The notes under the pieces were generated by a model that did not search any database, was not told where the DNA came from, and worked only from the letters and a program-made list of their open reading frames with translations. Position numbers and translations under genes: made by a program. Shown here one piece after another: positions 50,105 to 58,944 of a DNA stretch of 64,000 nt. Source of the DNA: Cohnella candidum (GTDB lineage: Bacteria > Bacillota > Bacilli > Paenibacillales > Paenibacillaceae); NCBI RefSeq assembly GCF_003713065.1, contig NZ_CP033433.1, forward strand, positions 124,001-188,000, read 5' to 3'. The first letter of the stretch is position 1; every line of letters begins with the position of its first letter.

Positions 50105-50163
50105 GGCGTTCCCTCCGCTTCATGACTCCCATTGTAACATTTCTACTGCGAATCCGCCCGCCA

Positions 50164-50232
50164 TGAAGTCACATTTCTCCATGCGAACGACACTTCACGC
50201 CATTTTGGGCATCAGAGGCTTTCTTATATACT
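50164..50232 (+). promoter_or_regulatory. Candidate operator and promoter of the gal operon
   Basis: Inverted TGAAGT (50164-50169) and ACTTCA (50192-50197), 22 nt apart, precede a possible promoter TTGGGC (50205-50210), 16 nt, TATACT (50227-50232). The layout suits an AraC activator bound just upstream of -35. The rest of the 50105-50277 gap shows nothing else. Confidence 0.45.
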
Positions 50233-50277
50233 CATAGATAGAATCGTAACTATTCGAGAAACGAAGGTGGCCTACCG

Positions 50278-51459
50278 ATGGCGAAACTCGCACAATTGAA
50301 ATCATTGTTCTTGGAGCAGTTCGGCGGCAAGGAATCCGATATTTCCTTCTTTCAGGCGCCCGGAAGGGTCAATCTGATCGGCGAGCACACCGACTATAAC
50401 GGCGGCTCCGTGTTCCCGGCGGCTTTGACGTTCGGCACGACTCTCCTGGTTTCCCCGCGCGAGGACGGCAAGCTTCTGTTCGCTTCGACGAATTTCCCTA
50501 TTACCCGGGAAATTGCGACCGGCTCGCTCGCGTTCGACGAGGCGGACGACTGGACGAATTACCCCAAAGGAATCGTGTGGGAACTGGCGCAGCGCGGCAT
50601 CCCGCTGTCGAGGGGCTACAATTTCCTCTACCATGGCGAGATCCCGAACGGAGCCGGCTTGTCGTCTTCCGCTTCGATCGAGGTCGTCACCGCCTTCGCG
50701 CTGCTGACTTTGGAAGGAAGAGAGACGGATACCGTCGAAATTTCCTTATGGTCGCAGCATGCCGAAAACGAATTCGTCGGCGTGAAATGCGGCATCATGG
50801 ACCAATTCGCGGTCGCCAACGGCAAGAAGGACCATGCGATCCTGCTGGATTGCGACACGCTTCGTTACGAGCTCGTTCCGTTCCGCACGGGGGATAACAA
50901 GCTGGTCATCGGCAACACGAACAAACGCCGCGGCCTGGTCGATTCCAAATACAACGAGCGCCGCTCCCAATGCGAGCAGGCCGTCCGCGACCTGCGCCAG
51001 GCGTTCCCGGAGCTTCAACTGCTCGGGCAGCTCACGCTGCCCCAGTACCGCGAGAACGAAGGGCTCATCCAGGACGAGACGGTACGCCGGCGCGCGCGGC
51101 ACGTCGTCGAGGAGATCGACCGGGTTTCCCGTTCGATGGAAGTGCTGAAGCAAGGGGACTTGGCCGCGTTCGGACAGCTCATGAACGCTTCGCACGACTC
51201 GCTGCGGGACTTGTACGAAGTAACCGGCGACGAGCTCGACGCCATGGTGTCCGCGGCCCGCGAAGTGCCCGGCGTGCTCGGTTCGCGCATGACGGGCGCC
51301 GGCTTCGGCGGCTGCACGATTTCCTTGGTCCATGGCGATTCCGTGGACCGGTTTATCGAAGAGGTAGGGAAGAAATACGAATCCGCCACCGGCCTGCATC
51401 CTGATTTCTACGTCTGCGACATCGGCGACGGCGTGCGGCAATTGAAGGAGGAAGCGTAA
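50278..51459 (+). CDS. galK: Galactokinase
   Basis: 393 residues, standard length. Galactose-binding signature 'GRVNLIGEHTDYNGGSVFP', ATP-binding 'IPNGAGLSSSASIEV', catalytic Asp in 'KCGIMDQFAVANG', and GHMP motif 3 'SRMTGAGFGGCTISL'. It phosphorylates alpha-galactose to galactose-1-phosphate, the first Leloir step after mutarotation. First gene of galK-galE-galT-mutarotase-like; galE begins 2 nt after its stop. Confidence 0.97.
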   Translation: MAKLAQLKSLFLEQFGGKESDISFFQAPGRVNLIGEHTDYNGGSVFPAALTFGTTLLVSPREDGKLLFASTNFPITREIATGSLAFDEADDWTNYPKGIVWELAQRGIPLSRGYNFLYHGEIPNGAGLSSSASIEVVTAFALLTLEGRETDTVEISLWSQHAENEFVGVKCGIMDQFAVANGKKDHAILLDCDTLRYELVPFRTGDNKLVIGNTNKRRGLVDSKYNERRSQCEQAVRDLRQAFPELQLLGQLTLPQYRENEGLIQDETVRRRARHVVEEIDRVSRSMEVLKQGDLAAFGQLMNASHDSLRDLYEVTGDELDAMVSAAREVPGVLGSRMTGAGFGGCTISLVHGDSVDRFIEEVGKKYESATGLHPDFYVCDIGDGVRQLKEEA

Positions 51460-51460
51460 C

Positions 51461-52447
51461 ATGGCGGTATTGGTCACGGGCGGGGCGGGGTACATCGGCT
51501 CCCATACGGTAGCCGCGCTTTTGGAGAAAGGCGAACAGGTCGTCGTCGTCGACAACCTGTACCAAGGCCATCGGGAAGCGGTGCTCGGAGGCAAGCTGTA
51601 CGAGGGCGATTTGCGCGACGAGGCTTTCCTGTCCCGCGTATTCGAGGAGAACGAAATCGACGGCGTCATCCACTTCGCCGCGAACTCCCTCGTCGGAGAG
51701 AGCATGAAGGACCCGGGCAAATACTATCACAACAACGTTTACGGTACGCTGTGCCTGCTGGAGCAGATGAAGAAATCCGGCGTTTCGCGCATCGTGTTTT
51801 CGTCGACGGCCGCAACTTACGGCGAGCCGGAGCGGGTACCGATCGACGAGTACGACCGGACGGTGCCGACGAACGCGTACGGCGAAACGAAGCTGGCCAT
51901 GGAGAATATGATCCGCTGGTTCGACGTCGCCCACGGAATCCGCTCGGTGTCCCTGCGTTACTTCAATGCGGCCGGCGCCCACGACAGCGGCAGGATCGGC
52001 GAAGATCATCAGCCGGAAAGCCACCTCATCCCGCTCGTGCTTCAGGTGGCGCTCGGACAGCGGGAAACGATCTCGGTGTTCGGCGAAGACTACCCGACGG
52101 ACGACGGGACCTGCGTCCGGGATTACATCCATGTCAGCGATTTGGCGGACGCGCACATCCTGGCTCTTAAACGGCTCCGCGATGGCGGCGGCAGCGCGAT
52201 CTACAACCTGGGCAGCGGCAAAGGCTACTCCGTCAAACAGGTGGTCGAGGTCGCGCGCGAAGTGACCGGACATCCGATTCCGGTTTCGATGGAAGCCCGG
52301 CGCGCCGGAGATCCCGCGGTACTGGTCGCTTCGTCGGACAGGGCCCGCAGAGAACTCGGCTGGAAGCCGGCCCGCGAACGGCTCGAAGAGATCATCGCCA
52401 GCGCATGGCGCTGGCATAGCAGCCATCCGCACGGTTACGAAAATTGA
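51461..52447 (+). CDS. galE: UDP-glucose 4-epimerase
   Basis: 328 residues. NAD-binding 'VTGGAGYIGSHTVAAL', catalytic Ser-x(n)-Tyr-x3-Lys in 'VFSSTAATYGEP' and 'TNAYGETKLAME', and 'YFNAAGAH', which is typical of GalE. It interconverts UDP-galactose and UDP-glucose. Ribosome site 'GGAGGAAG' overlaps the galK end, so the genes are translationally coupled. Confidence 0.97.
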   Translation: MAVLVTGGAGYIGSHTVAALLEKGEQVVVVDNLYQGHREAVLGGKLYEGDLRDEAFLSRVFEENEIDGVIHFAANSLVGESMKDPGKYYHNNVYGTLCLLEQMKKSGVSRIVFSSTAATYGEPERVPIDEYDRTVPTNAYGETKLAMENMIRWFDVAHGIRSVSLRYFNAAGAHDSGRIGEDHQPESHLIPLVLQVALGQRETISVFGEDYPTDDGTCVRDYIHVSDLADAHILALKRLRDGGGSAIYNLGSGKGYSVKQVVEVAREVTGHPIPVSMEARRAGDPAVLVASSDRARRELGWKPARERLEEIIASAWRWHSSHPHGYEN

Positions 52448-52464
52448 TCGGAGGATCGCGCAAC

Positions 52465-54072
52465 ATGCCTGACAACGAGAGAATAACGGATGCTTCGTCA
52501 CCCTTCCGCATCAGCGCGAGTATCGACCGTTTGGTCGCTTTCGCGCTGGACCGCGGGCTGATCGAACCGCTCGACGAGGAAGCCGCCCGTAACGCGCTGC
52601 TCGATTTGTTCCGGTTGAACGGACCGGAAACTCCGGCGAAGGAAAGCGCGGAAACCGAGGGCGGATCGCTTTCGCTGCCGGAAAGTCCTGTTCCGCTGCT
52701 CGAACCGCTGCTTGATGCAGCCGTCCGCTTGGGTCTGATCCCGGACGACACGCTGACGTTCAAGGACCTGTTCGACGCCCGGATCATGGGATTGTTGATG
52801 CCGAGGCCTTCCGAGACGTTCAAGCTGTTCCGCGAGCGGAAAGAGCGAATGGGCATGCAGGAGGCGACGGACTGGTTCTACCGCCTGAACATCGACGTGA
52901 ACTACATTCGGATGGACCGGATCAAGAAAAACGGCTACTGGCGCCACCCGACCGTAGACGGCGAACTGGAAATCACGGTAAACCTGTCCAAGCCGGAGAA
53001 GGACCCGCGGGAAATCGCGCTTCTGAAGACGCTGCCCCAAGCCCATTACCCGAAGTGCCTGCTCTGCAAGGAAAACGTCGGCTATGCCGGCCGTCCCGAC
53101 CACCCCGCGCGGCAAAACCTGCGGATCCTGCCGCTGACGCTGCAAGGGGAGCCGTGGTATTTCCAATACTCGCCGTACGTGTACTATAATGAACACAGCA
53201 TTGTATTCCGCGGCGAACATGTGCCGATGAAAATATCCCCGGAGACGTTCGCCCGGCTGCTCGATTTCGTCGAACAGTTTCCGCACTATTTCATCGGCTC
53301 CAACGCGGATCTGCCCATCGTCGGCGGGTCCATCCTGAACCACGACCATTTCCAAGCCGGCCGGCACGTGTTTCCGATGGAAACCGCGGCGGTCGCCGAA
53401 TGGTTCACGGTTCGGGGCGAACCGGCGGTGAAGGCGGGGATCGTCCGTTGGCCGCTGTCCGTCCTTCGCGTGCGTTCCTCGGATCGCGAAGCCTTGCTCC
53501 GCGTTTGCGGAAACGTACTCGCGCAGTGGCGCGGCTACTCCGATCCGTCGGCGGATATCGCCGCTTATACGGAAGGCACGCCTCACAACACGATCACGCC
53601 GATCGCGCGTCTTCTGGATGACGGGGAATACGAGATGGATCTCGTGCTCCGCAACAACCGGACGAGCGAGGAGCATCCCGACGGCATCTTTCACCCGCAT
53701 CGGGAGCTGCATCACATCAAGAAGGAAAACATCGGCTTAATCGAAGTGATGGGACTCGCGGTGCTGCCCGGACGTCTGCAGGACGAATTGGCGGCGATCG
53801 GCGCTATCCTGAGCGGCAAGACCGCTTACGATCCGGCCGCTTTGGCCGAAGCCGGGCATCCGTTGAACAAGCATGCGCCTTGGATTTCCGAACTCGTCTC
53901 CCAGCACGGAGTCGCCGTCGCGCCGGACCGGGCGGCCGCGATTCTGCGGGAGGCCGTGGGAGATAAATTCCACGCGGTGCTGGCGGACGCCGGAGTATTC
54001 AAGGCGGACGGCGCGGGCGAAGCGGCGTTCCGCAGGTTTCTCGAAGCATCTGCAATTCTAGCGTCTTCTTAA
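52465..54072 (+). CDS. galT: Galactose-1-phosphate uridylyltransferase, class II (Firmicutes type)
   Basis: 535 residues; ATG 52465 is 8 nt after GGAGGA. A class II GalT (about 490-530 residues), not the ~350-residue class I: 'DFYRLNIDVNYIR'-type region ('DWFYRLNIDVNYIRMDRI'), 'YPKCLLCKENVGYAGRP' and 'GGSILNHDHFQAGRH' with the active-site His region. The stretch at residues ~50-75 ('ETPAKESAETEGG') is a variable insert. It exchanges galactose-1-phosphate and UDP-glucose. Confidence 0.95.
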   Translation: MPDNERITDASSPFRISASIDRLVAFALDRGLIEPLDEEAARNALLDLFRLNGPETPAKESAETEGGSLSLPESPVPLLEPLLDAAVRLGLIPDDTLTFKDLFDARIMGLLMPRPSETFKLFRERKERMGMQEATDWFYRLNIDVNYIRMDRIKKNGYWRHPTVDGELEITVNLSKPEKDPREIALLKTLPQAHYPKCLLCKENVGYAGRPDHPARQNLRILPLTLQGEPWYFQYSPYVYYNEHSIVFRGEHVPMKISPETFARLLDFVEQFPHYFIGSNADLPIVGGSILNHDHFQAGRHVFPMETAAVAEWFTVRGEPAVKAGIVRWPLSVLRVRSSDREALLRVCGNVLAQWRGYSDPSADIAAYTEGTPHNTITPIARLLDDGEYEMDLVLRNNRTSEEHPDGIFHPHRELHHIKKENIGLIEVMGLAVLPGRLQDELAAIGAILSGKTAYDPAALAEAGHPLNKHAPWISELVSQHGVAVAPDRAAAILREAVGDKFHAVLADAGVFKADGAGEAAFRRFLEASAILASS

Positions 54073-54089
54073 AATGGAGGAGTGAGCGT

Positions 54090-55019
54090 ATGGCAGCGGT
54101 ATTGACGGAAGTCATTCAGCACGAGCGTTGGGGACGCTGCGTTTCGATCCGTAACGGCAGCTTGGAGATTCTCGCGACATTGGATTTCGGACCCCGGATC
54201 ATCCATTTGTCTTCCGCGGGCGGCACCAATTTGTTCTTCGAGGATTCGGAAAGCAAAATCGCCCAAACGAGCGCGGACTTCGACGTCGTCGGAGGCGGAG
54301 CGTGGAACATTTACGGCGGCCATCGCCTTTGGACGAGTCCGGAGCGCATTCCGCGCACGACGTACCCCGACAACAACCCGGTGGAATGGGAGAAGATCGG
54401 GGACAACGGCATCCGGCTGCGCGCTCCGCAGGAGCGTTGGAATCAGGTCACCAAAGTAATCGAGCTGACCGTGGACGCGGACGGCTCTACCGTCCGGCTG
54501 GTTCACCGCGTGACGAACAACGGTCCTTGGCCGATCACGTTCGCGCCGTGGGCGCTCTCCGTCATGGGTGGCGGAGGCCGCGCCGTCGTGCCGATGGCCG
54601 GCACCGACACGGGACTGCTGCCGAACCGCCGGTTCATTCACTGGCCTTACAACCGGCTGAACGATCCGCGCGTCCGGTTTACCGAAACGGAACTGGTCGT
54701 CGATCAGGGAGAAGGCCCGACGCCTTACAAAATCGGGACGGACAACGAAGCGGGCTGGGCGGCTTACAGCAATCATGGCGATACCTTCATCAAACGTTAC
54801 CGTCCGGTTCCGGGCGGCGTTTATCCGGACTTCGGCGTTTCTTTCGAGATGTACACGAACAGCTTCATGCTGGAACTTGAAACGCTCGGGGAGCTGCGGG
54901 AAGTCGAATCGGGCGATGCGGTCGTCCACGAGGAAACGTGGCAAGTGGTCGCCGGCCTGGATTTGAAGCAAGGAAACCCGGAGGATGCCGTATCCTTGTT
55001 GAAGCCTTACGTGAAGTAA
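54090..55019 (+). CDS. Galactose-mutarotase-fold protein (DUF4380-type), probably acting in galactose use
   Basis: 309 residues; ATG after GGAGGAG, 17 nt after galT. Beta-sandwich pattern of the mutarotase-like fold ('LEILATLDFGPRIIHLSSAGGTNLFFED', 'NIYGGHRLWTSPERIPRTTYPDNNPVEWE', 'WPITFAPWALSVM', 'FGVSFEMYTNSFMLELETLG'). It does not carry the GalM active-site motif set and looks like DUF4380 instead. Its place as fourth gene of the gal operon suggests it stands in for GalM; activity is unproven. Confidence 0.78.
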   Translation: MAAVLTEVIQHERWGRCVSIRNGSLEILATLDFGPRIIHLSSAGGTNLFFEDSESKIAQTSADFDVVGGGAWNIYGGHRLWTSPERIPRTTYPDNNPVEWEKIGDNGIRLRAPQERWNQVTKVIELTVDADGSTVRLVHRVTNNGPWPITFAPWALSVMGGGGRAVVPMAGTDTGLLPNRRFIHWPYNRLNDPRVRFTETELVVDQGEGPTPYKIGTDNEAGWAAYSNHGDTFIKRYRPVPGGVYPDFGVSFEMYTNSFMLELETLGELREVESGDAVVHEETWQVVAGLDLKQGNPEDAVSLLKPYVK

Positions 55020-55076
55020 CTGTTTCTCGGTATCCCTTCGGCTCAGAATGGGGAAGGCGATCGCACCTTTTGCGGA

Positions 55077-55200
55077 ATAACACGGGTTTTGCGTATTATC
55101 GAATGCTTTTCGGTATCGCGCGGCTTAATAACACGTGTTTTGCGTGTTACGCAGGTCAGTCCCGCAATATGCAGCACTTTAACACGCGTTTTACGCATTA
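55077..55200. repeat. Three hairpin units TAACACG(N7)CGTGTTA with 51 bp period
   Basis: TAACACG begins at 55078, 55129 and 55180, exactly 51 bp apart. In the second copy it is a perfect 7-bp inverted repeat with CGTGTTA around a 7-nt loop (TGTTTTG); copies one and three have one or two changes in the right arm. The period equals that of the arrays at 17495 and 41261 although the sequence differs. Confidence 0.88.
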
Positions 55201-55221
55201 CGGCAAGATTCTGCACAAAAC

Positions 55222-55258
55222 AAAACCTCGAAAGCGAGCCCGCTTTCGAGGTTTTCTT
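55222..55258. terminator. Bidirectional terminator between gal operon and DUF1128 gene
   Basis: AAAACCTCGAAAGCG, loop AGCC, CGCTTTCGAGGTTTT: 15 perfect pairs; TTTTCTTG on the plus side, TTTTGTTTTG on the minus side. Confidence 0.92.
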
Positions 55259-55280
55259 GTTCTCCTGATGCCAAGCTCCG

Positions 55281-55502
55281 TCAGCTCCGCAGCCGTCCCA
55301 ACTCGGAGACGATCGCCTCGACTTCGCTGATGCTGAAACGGTCCTTGGAAATCACCATATCGTATATGTCCTTGAGGTCCTCGTATTTGCCGGCGTCGAA
55401 GCTTGAAGCCTGCATCGCGGACCCGGTGGCCATGCGAAGCTTCGTTTTGATCGTCTCGATCATATATTCCACGTTGGCTTGGGTCGGTTTCGATAAGTCC
55501 AT
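55281..55502 (-). CDS. DUF1128 (YfkK-type) protein
   Basis: 73 residues; ATG after AGAGGA. A small all-helical protein: 'NVEYMIETIKTKLRMATGSAMQASSFDAGKYEDLKDIYDMVISKDRFSISEVEAIVSELGRL', the DUF1128 pattern of Bacillales. Function unknown. Confidence 0.93.
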   Translation of the reverse strand: MDLSKPTQANVEYMIETIKTKLRMATGSAMQASSFDAGKYEDLKDIYDMVISKDRFSISEVEAIVSELGRLRS

Positions 55503-55622
55503 GCCGATCTTCCTCTCGCGTTTGGGGATGCCTTTATTGTATCACAGGAATTGGCGTTGCGCGTTCCGGCATGGTAACCTGAAGGAAATGAACCGCTGGG
55601 CGGGGAAGACGGGGAACGAGGA

Positions 55623-56138
55623 ATGCGGGAGGTATGGCCGGATCGGCCGATCCGGGTGGACGGGCCGGGGATGGCGGCATTCGCGCGGCAGATCGCGGAG
55701 CGCCATCCGCTTGGAGAAATGACTTTTCTATGCATCGGTACGGACCGGTCGTCCGGCGATTGCTTGGGACCATGGGTCGGAACCTTGCTGGAAGAAGCAG
55801 GATTCCCGAAGGTCATCGGAACGCTGGCGAACCCCTGCGACGCGGATCGGCTGCCGGAAGTGATTCCGGCGCTCCCCGCGGCGGGTAAAATATTAACGGT
55901 GGACGCCTGCCTCGGACGTCCGGAATCGGCGGGCTTCTACCTGGTGGATGCGGGCCCGCTCACGCCGGCCCGGTCCGTCGGCAAGAAATTCCCTCCCCTC
56001 GGCACTTACAGCGTGGCCGGAATCGTGGGGGCGGCCGGGCCGAAGCCTTACCGGGCCTTGCAAACCGCGTCCGTATATCGCGTCATGAACATGGCGCGCG
56101 AAATCGCCGACGCCCTCGTCCGGGGCTGGCTGCCCTAA
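55623..56138 (+). CDS. yyaC: Spore protease YyaC family protein
   Basis: 171 residues. 'FLCIGTDRSSGDCLGPWVGTLL' (motif IGTDRS-GD-LGP) and 'LTVDACLG' and 'GKKFPPLGTYSVAGIVGA' define the YyaC/DUF1256 family of sporulating Firmicutes, related in fold to hydrogenase-maturation and GPR-type proteases. Its presence supports a spore-former. Start at ATG 55623; the ribosome site is weak (GAGGA adjoining the ATG), so a start at GTG 55656 is possible. Confidence 0.88.
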   Translation: MREVWPDRPIRVDGPGMAAFARQIAERHPLGEMTFLCIGTDRSSGDCLGPWVGTLLEEAGFPKVIGTLANPCDADRLPEVIPALPAAGKILTVDACLGRPESAGFYLVDAGPLTPARSVGKKFPPLGTYSVAGIVGAAGPKPYRALQTASVYRVMNMAREIADALVRGWLP

Positions 56139-56163
56139 CTATCGAACGAAGGATGTGCTGAGC

Positions 56164-56970
56164 ATGCAAAACGCGGATTCCAACATGGATTACCTGCCGG
56201 CATTCGAACACAAAGGGAGCGGCGTACCGATCGTGCTGCTGCATGGATTTTGCGGGAGCCGGCGCTATTGGTACGATGTCCTTCCCGTTCTCTCCTCGCA
56301 TTATCACGTCATCGTGCCCGACTTGCGGGGCCACGGCTCCTCGCCGGTATCGGAAGGTACGTATACGATGGAGCGGCTGGCCGACGACACGCTGGCGCTG
56401 CTTGACCGGTTGAAAATCGAGAAAGCCTTCGTGTTCGGCCATTCTCTCAGCGGCTATTCCACGCTCGCTTTCGCGGAAAAGTATCCGGAGCGTCTTCTCG
56501 GCTTCGGTCTCGTTCATTCCACTCCGCTTCCGGATACCGAGGCGGGGCGGGAAGGGCGGTTGAAAGCGGCGGCTCAAATCCGCGAAGAAGGCGTCCAAGC
56601 TTTTGTCGACGGCCTCATTCCCAAGCTGTTCGCGCCGGAGCACCGTACCTCGATGGAACAGAAGGTGAAGGCGGCCAAAGATATGGGTTACGCTACGTCG
56701 GCGGAAGGCGCGATCGGCTGCGCGCTCGGCATGCGGGATCGGCCGGACCGCACGGACGTGCTCATGCGCACGGATCTTCCCGTGCTTTTGCTGGCCGGCG
56801 AGTTGGACGAGGTCATTCCGGAGGAACGCCGATTTCCGGTAGCACACGCCAACATTACCGCGGTCACGCTGCCGGGCGTCGGGCACATGGGCATGATGGA
56901 AGACCCGGCCCGGTTCGCGGATGAAATAGCGGCCTTTATCGAAAAGAGCAGGGGGAACGAGGGTGCATGA
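56164..56970 (+). CDS. Alpha/beta-fold hydrolase
   Basis: 268 residues from ATG 56164 (AAGGA 9 nt upstream; GTG 56155 is an alternative). Oxyanion region 'VLLHGFCGSRRYW', nucleophile elbow 'FGHSLSGYSTLAF' (Ser), acid in 'LLLAGELDEVIP', catalytic His in 'GVGHMGMMEDP'. A complete catalytic triad. Substrate unknown; the closest groups are carboxylesterases and haloperoxidase-like enzymes. It overlaps the next gene by 8 nt. Confidence 0.9.
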   Translation: MQNADSNMDYLPAFEHKGSGVPIVLLHGFCGSRRYWYDVLPVLSSHYHVIVPDLRGHGSSPVSEGTYTMERLADDTLALLDRLKIEKAFVFGHSLSGYSTLAFAEKYPERLLGFGLVHSTPLPDTEAGREGRLKAAAQIREEGVQAFVDGLIPKLFAPEHRTSMEQKVKAAKDMGYATSAEGAIGCALGMRDRPDRTDVLMRTDLPVLLLAGELDEVIPEERRFPVAHANITAVTLPGVGHMGMMEDPARFADEIAAFIEKSRGNEGA

Positions 56971-57625
56971 ACGGGACTACCTGATGCGTTTGATCGCGCG
57001 GGCGGCTTCGGCGCTCGGGGCGGTCATGGGCCTTCGGGAACAGAAAAAGCCGGATCAGGCGATCCAGGAAATCAACGAGTTTCTGGCCCGTGAGCTGCGC
57101 ATGCGGAGCCGGATCGCGATGGGCCTATCCGATCAAGAACTGCTGTCGATGCTGACGGCGGGCGGCGTGCCGAATGCGGAATCGGTTGCGGTGATCGCCG
57201 CCTTCCTTCAGGAGGAGGCCGAGGTGCTGACGGATCTCGGCCGGACGGAAGAGAGCGTGCCGCGGTTCGCCAAGGCACTGCGTCTGAATCTGTACCTCAT
57301 GCGGGAAAACGGCGGATTCGACGGCTGGAACATCGAGGAGAGAATCGGGCGTCTGCTCGATTCCCTCGCGCCGTACGAGTGGGACGAGGAAACCGCGCGC
57401 GCCGTTTGGCCGTGGCTCGAAGCTTCCGGCAAGCTGTCGCAGGCCGAGGACTTGCTGTACGAGATGCGCGAGCGGTTCGGCATCGGACGGGAAGAAGGGC
57501 TGGCCTTCTACGAAAGGCTGGCTCTTCTTGACGAAGAGACGCTGCAAGCGGGAGGATTGTCCCGCGAGGAAGTGGAAGAAGGCCGCCGGCAATGGCTGGC
57601 GGCCGCGAAGGAGAATGCGGGATGA
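56963..57625 (+). CDS. Helical protein of unknown function (DUF6483-like)
   Basis: 220 residues, GTG start inside the end of the hydrolase gene. All-helical and acidic, with a repeat-like layout: 'MRLIARAASALGAVMGLREQKKPDQAIQEINEFLARELRMRS', 'SVAVIAAFLQEEAEVLTDLGRTEESVPRFAKALRLNLYLM', 'AEDLLYEMRERFG'. It resembles small TPR-like proteins of the DUF6483 type; I am not certain of that assignment. It overlaps the methyltransferase gene by ATGA and is probably co-transcribed with it. Confidence 0.75.
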   Translation: MHERDYLMRLIARAASALGAVMGLREQKKPDQAIQEINEFLARELRMRSRIAMGLSDQELLSMLTAGGVPNAESVAVIAAFLQEEAEVLTDLGRTEESVPRFAKALRLNLYLMRENGGFDGWNIEERIGRLLDSLAPYEWDEETARAVWPWLEASGKLSQAEDLLYEMRERFGIGREEGLAFYERLALLDEETLQAGGLSREEVEEGRRQWLAAAKENAG

Positions 57626-58815
57626 AGACGGGTAGCCAAGAGGGCGGCTGGGAGCAATTCCTGAAGATGACCGTGGCGGAAGAGCATTTGCTGCAGGCGA
57701 CGTTCAGCCAGCCCAGGCGCAAGGACGGACAGACGGCGCGCAAAGTGTCCGTGCGTCCGCTGCGTCTCAAAAACGAAAAGTTCTATCAGTTCGAGAGGCT
57801 GCAGGACAACAAGGCGTTCCACGAGAACGTGCCGGAAAGCGAGGCCGGCGGCAAGCTGATCGAGACGATGTCGGAATACCGGCAAGCGCTGGTGAAAACG
57901 CCGGACGCCGACGTGCAGCTGCTGGCGAACAAGAAGGGCGCGGTCACCCTCCTGAAGGGCAAGCCGACCGGGAATCCGGCGAAACGGGAGACCTCGCATA
58001 ACCGGGTCAAATCCTACGTCATTCCCGACGGCGAGCCCGTGCCGTTCCTCGTCCGCCTCGGCGTCATGACGCCGGAGGGCCGCGTCGTCAAAGCGAAGTA
58101 CGATAAGTTCCGGCAAATCAACCGGTTTCTCGAAATGATCGCCGACGTGCTGCCCGAGCTGCCGCGCGGCCGTCCCCTCACCGTCGTGGATTTCGGCTGC
58201 GGCAAGTCTTATTTGACGTTTGCCCTATACTATCTGCTCGCCGTTAAAGAGGGATTGCCCGTGCGCATCGTCGGGCTCGACCTGAAGGCGGACGTCATTC
58301 GGGAATGTTCCCTCCTGGCGCAGGACCTGGGGTGGGACAATCTGAACTTCTCCGTCGGGGACATCGCGGATTACGAGGGATCATCATCCGTAGACATGGT
58401 CGTGACGCTCCATGCGTGCGATACGGCGACGGATGCCGCGCTCTTGAAGGCCGTCTCTTGGGGCGCCTCGGTCATTTTGTCCGTTCCTTGCTGCCAGCAC
58501 GAGCTGTTCCGGCAAATCTCCCAGCCCGTGCTGAAGCCCCTGCTGAAACACGGAATCCTGAAAGAGCGTTTCGCCGCGCTGGTGACGGACGCCATCCGGG
58601 CGAACCTGCTGGAGACGGCCGGCTACAAAACGCAGATGCTCGAATTCATCGATCTGGAGCATACGCCCAAAAACCTGCTGATCCGCGCGGTAAAAGGAAA
58701 GCAGGGGGATGCGGACGATGCCCGGCGGGAATACGAGGCTTTCCGCGATTTTCTCTCGGTTTCTCCTTATATGGAGAGGGAGTGGCCGAAAGACTTGCCG
58801 GTCGCGGGGCGATAG
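57622..58815 (+). CDS. Class I SAM-dependent methyltransferase (Methyltransf_32-like)
   Basis: 397 residues; ATG overlaps the upstream stop (ATGA). The N-terminal ~185 residues are a basic, RNA-binding-like domain ('VSVRPLRLKNEKFYQFERLQDNKAFHENV'), followed by a Rossmann methyltransferase: motif I 'TVVDFGCGKSYLTFALYYLLAV', 'RIVGLDLKADVIRECSLLAQDLGW', motif IV-like 'VVTLHACDTATDAALLKAVSW', and 'ILSVPCCQHELFRQI'. This pattern fits Methyltransf_32 proteins (COG0500), some of which act on RNA. The target is not known. Confidence 0.87.
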   Translation: MKTGSQEGGWEQFLKMTVAEEHLLQATFSQPRRKDGQTARKVSVRPLRLKNEKFYQFERLQDNKAFHENVPESEAGGKLIETMSEYRQALVKTPDADVQLLANKKGAVTLLKGKPTGNPAKRETSHNRVKSYVIPDGEPVPFLVRLGVMTPEGRVVKAKYDKFRQINRFLEMIADVLPELPRGRPLTVVDFGCGKSYLTFALYYLLAVKEGLPVRIVGLDLKADVIRECSLLAQDLGWDNLNFSVGDIADYEGSSSVDMVVTLHACDTATDAALLKAVSWGASVILSVPCCQHELFRQISQPVLKPLLKHGILKERFAALVTDAIRANLLETAGYKTQMLEFIDLEHTPKNLLIRAVKGKQGDADDARREYEAFRDFLSVSPYMEREWPKDLPVAGR

Positions 58816-58860
58816 GTGTTTCGAGCGAGCACAGTTTAGGAAAAAATTAGGGAAACCCGA

Positions 58861-58890
58861 TTGTCGGAAAAAGATGGCATATGTTAAAAT
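58861..58890 (+). promoter_or_regulatory. Promoter of the diguanylate cyclase gene
   Basis: TTGTCG (58861-58866), 18-nt spacer, extended -10 TGTTAAAAT (58882-58890). A seven-codon frame (TTG start at 58902 after GGAGGG, stop at 58923-58925) lies between promoter and gene and could be a leader peptide. Confidence 0.65.
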
Positions 58891-58944
58891 GGAGGGAAGC
58901 TTGTCTAACCGGAATTTTGAATAAGAGACCTTTCCAATGAAAAG

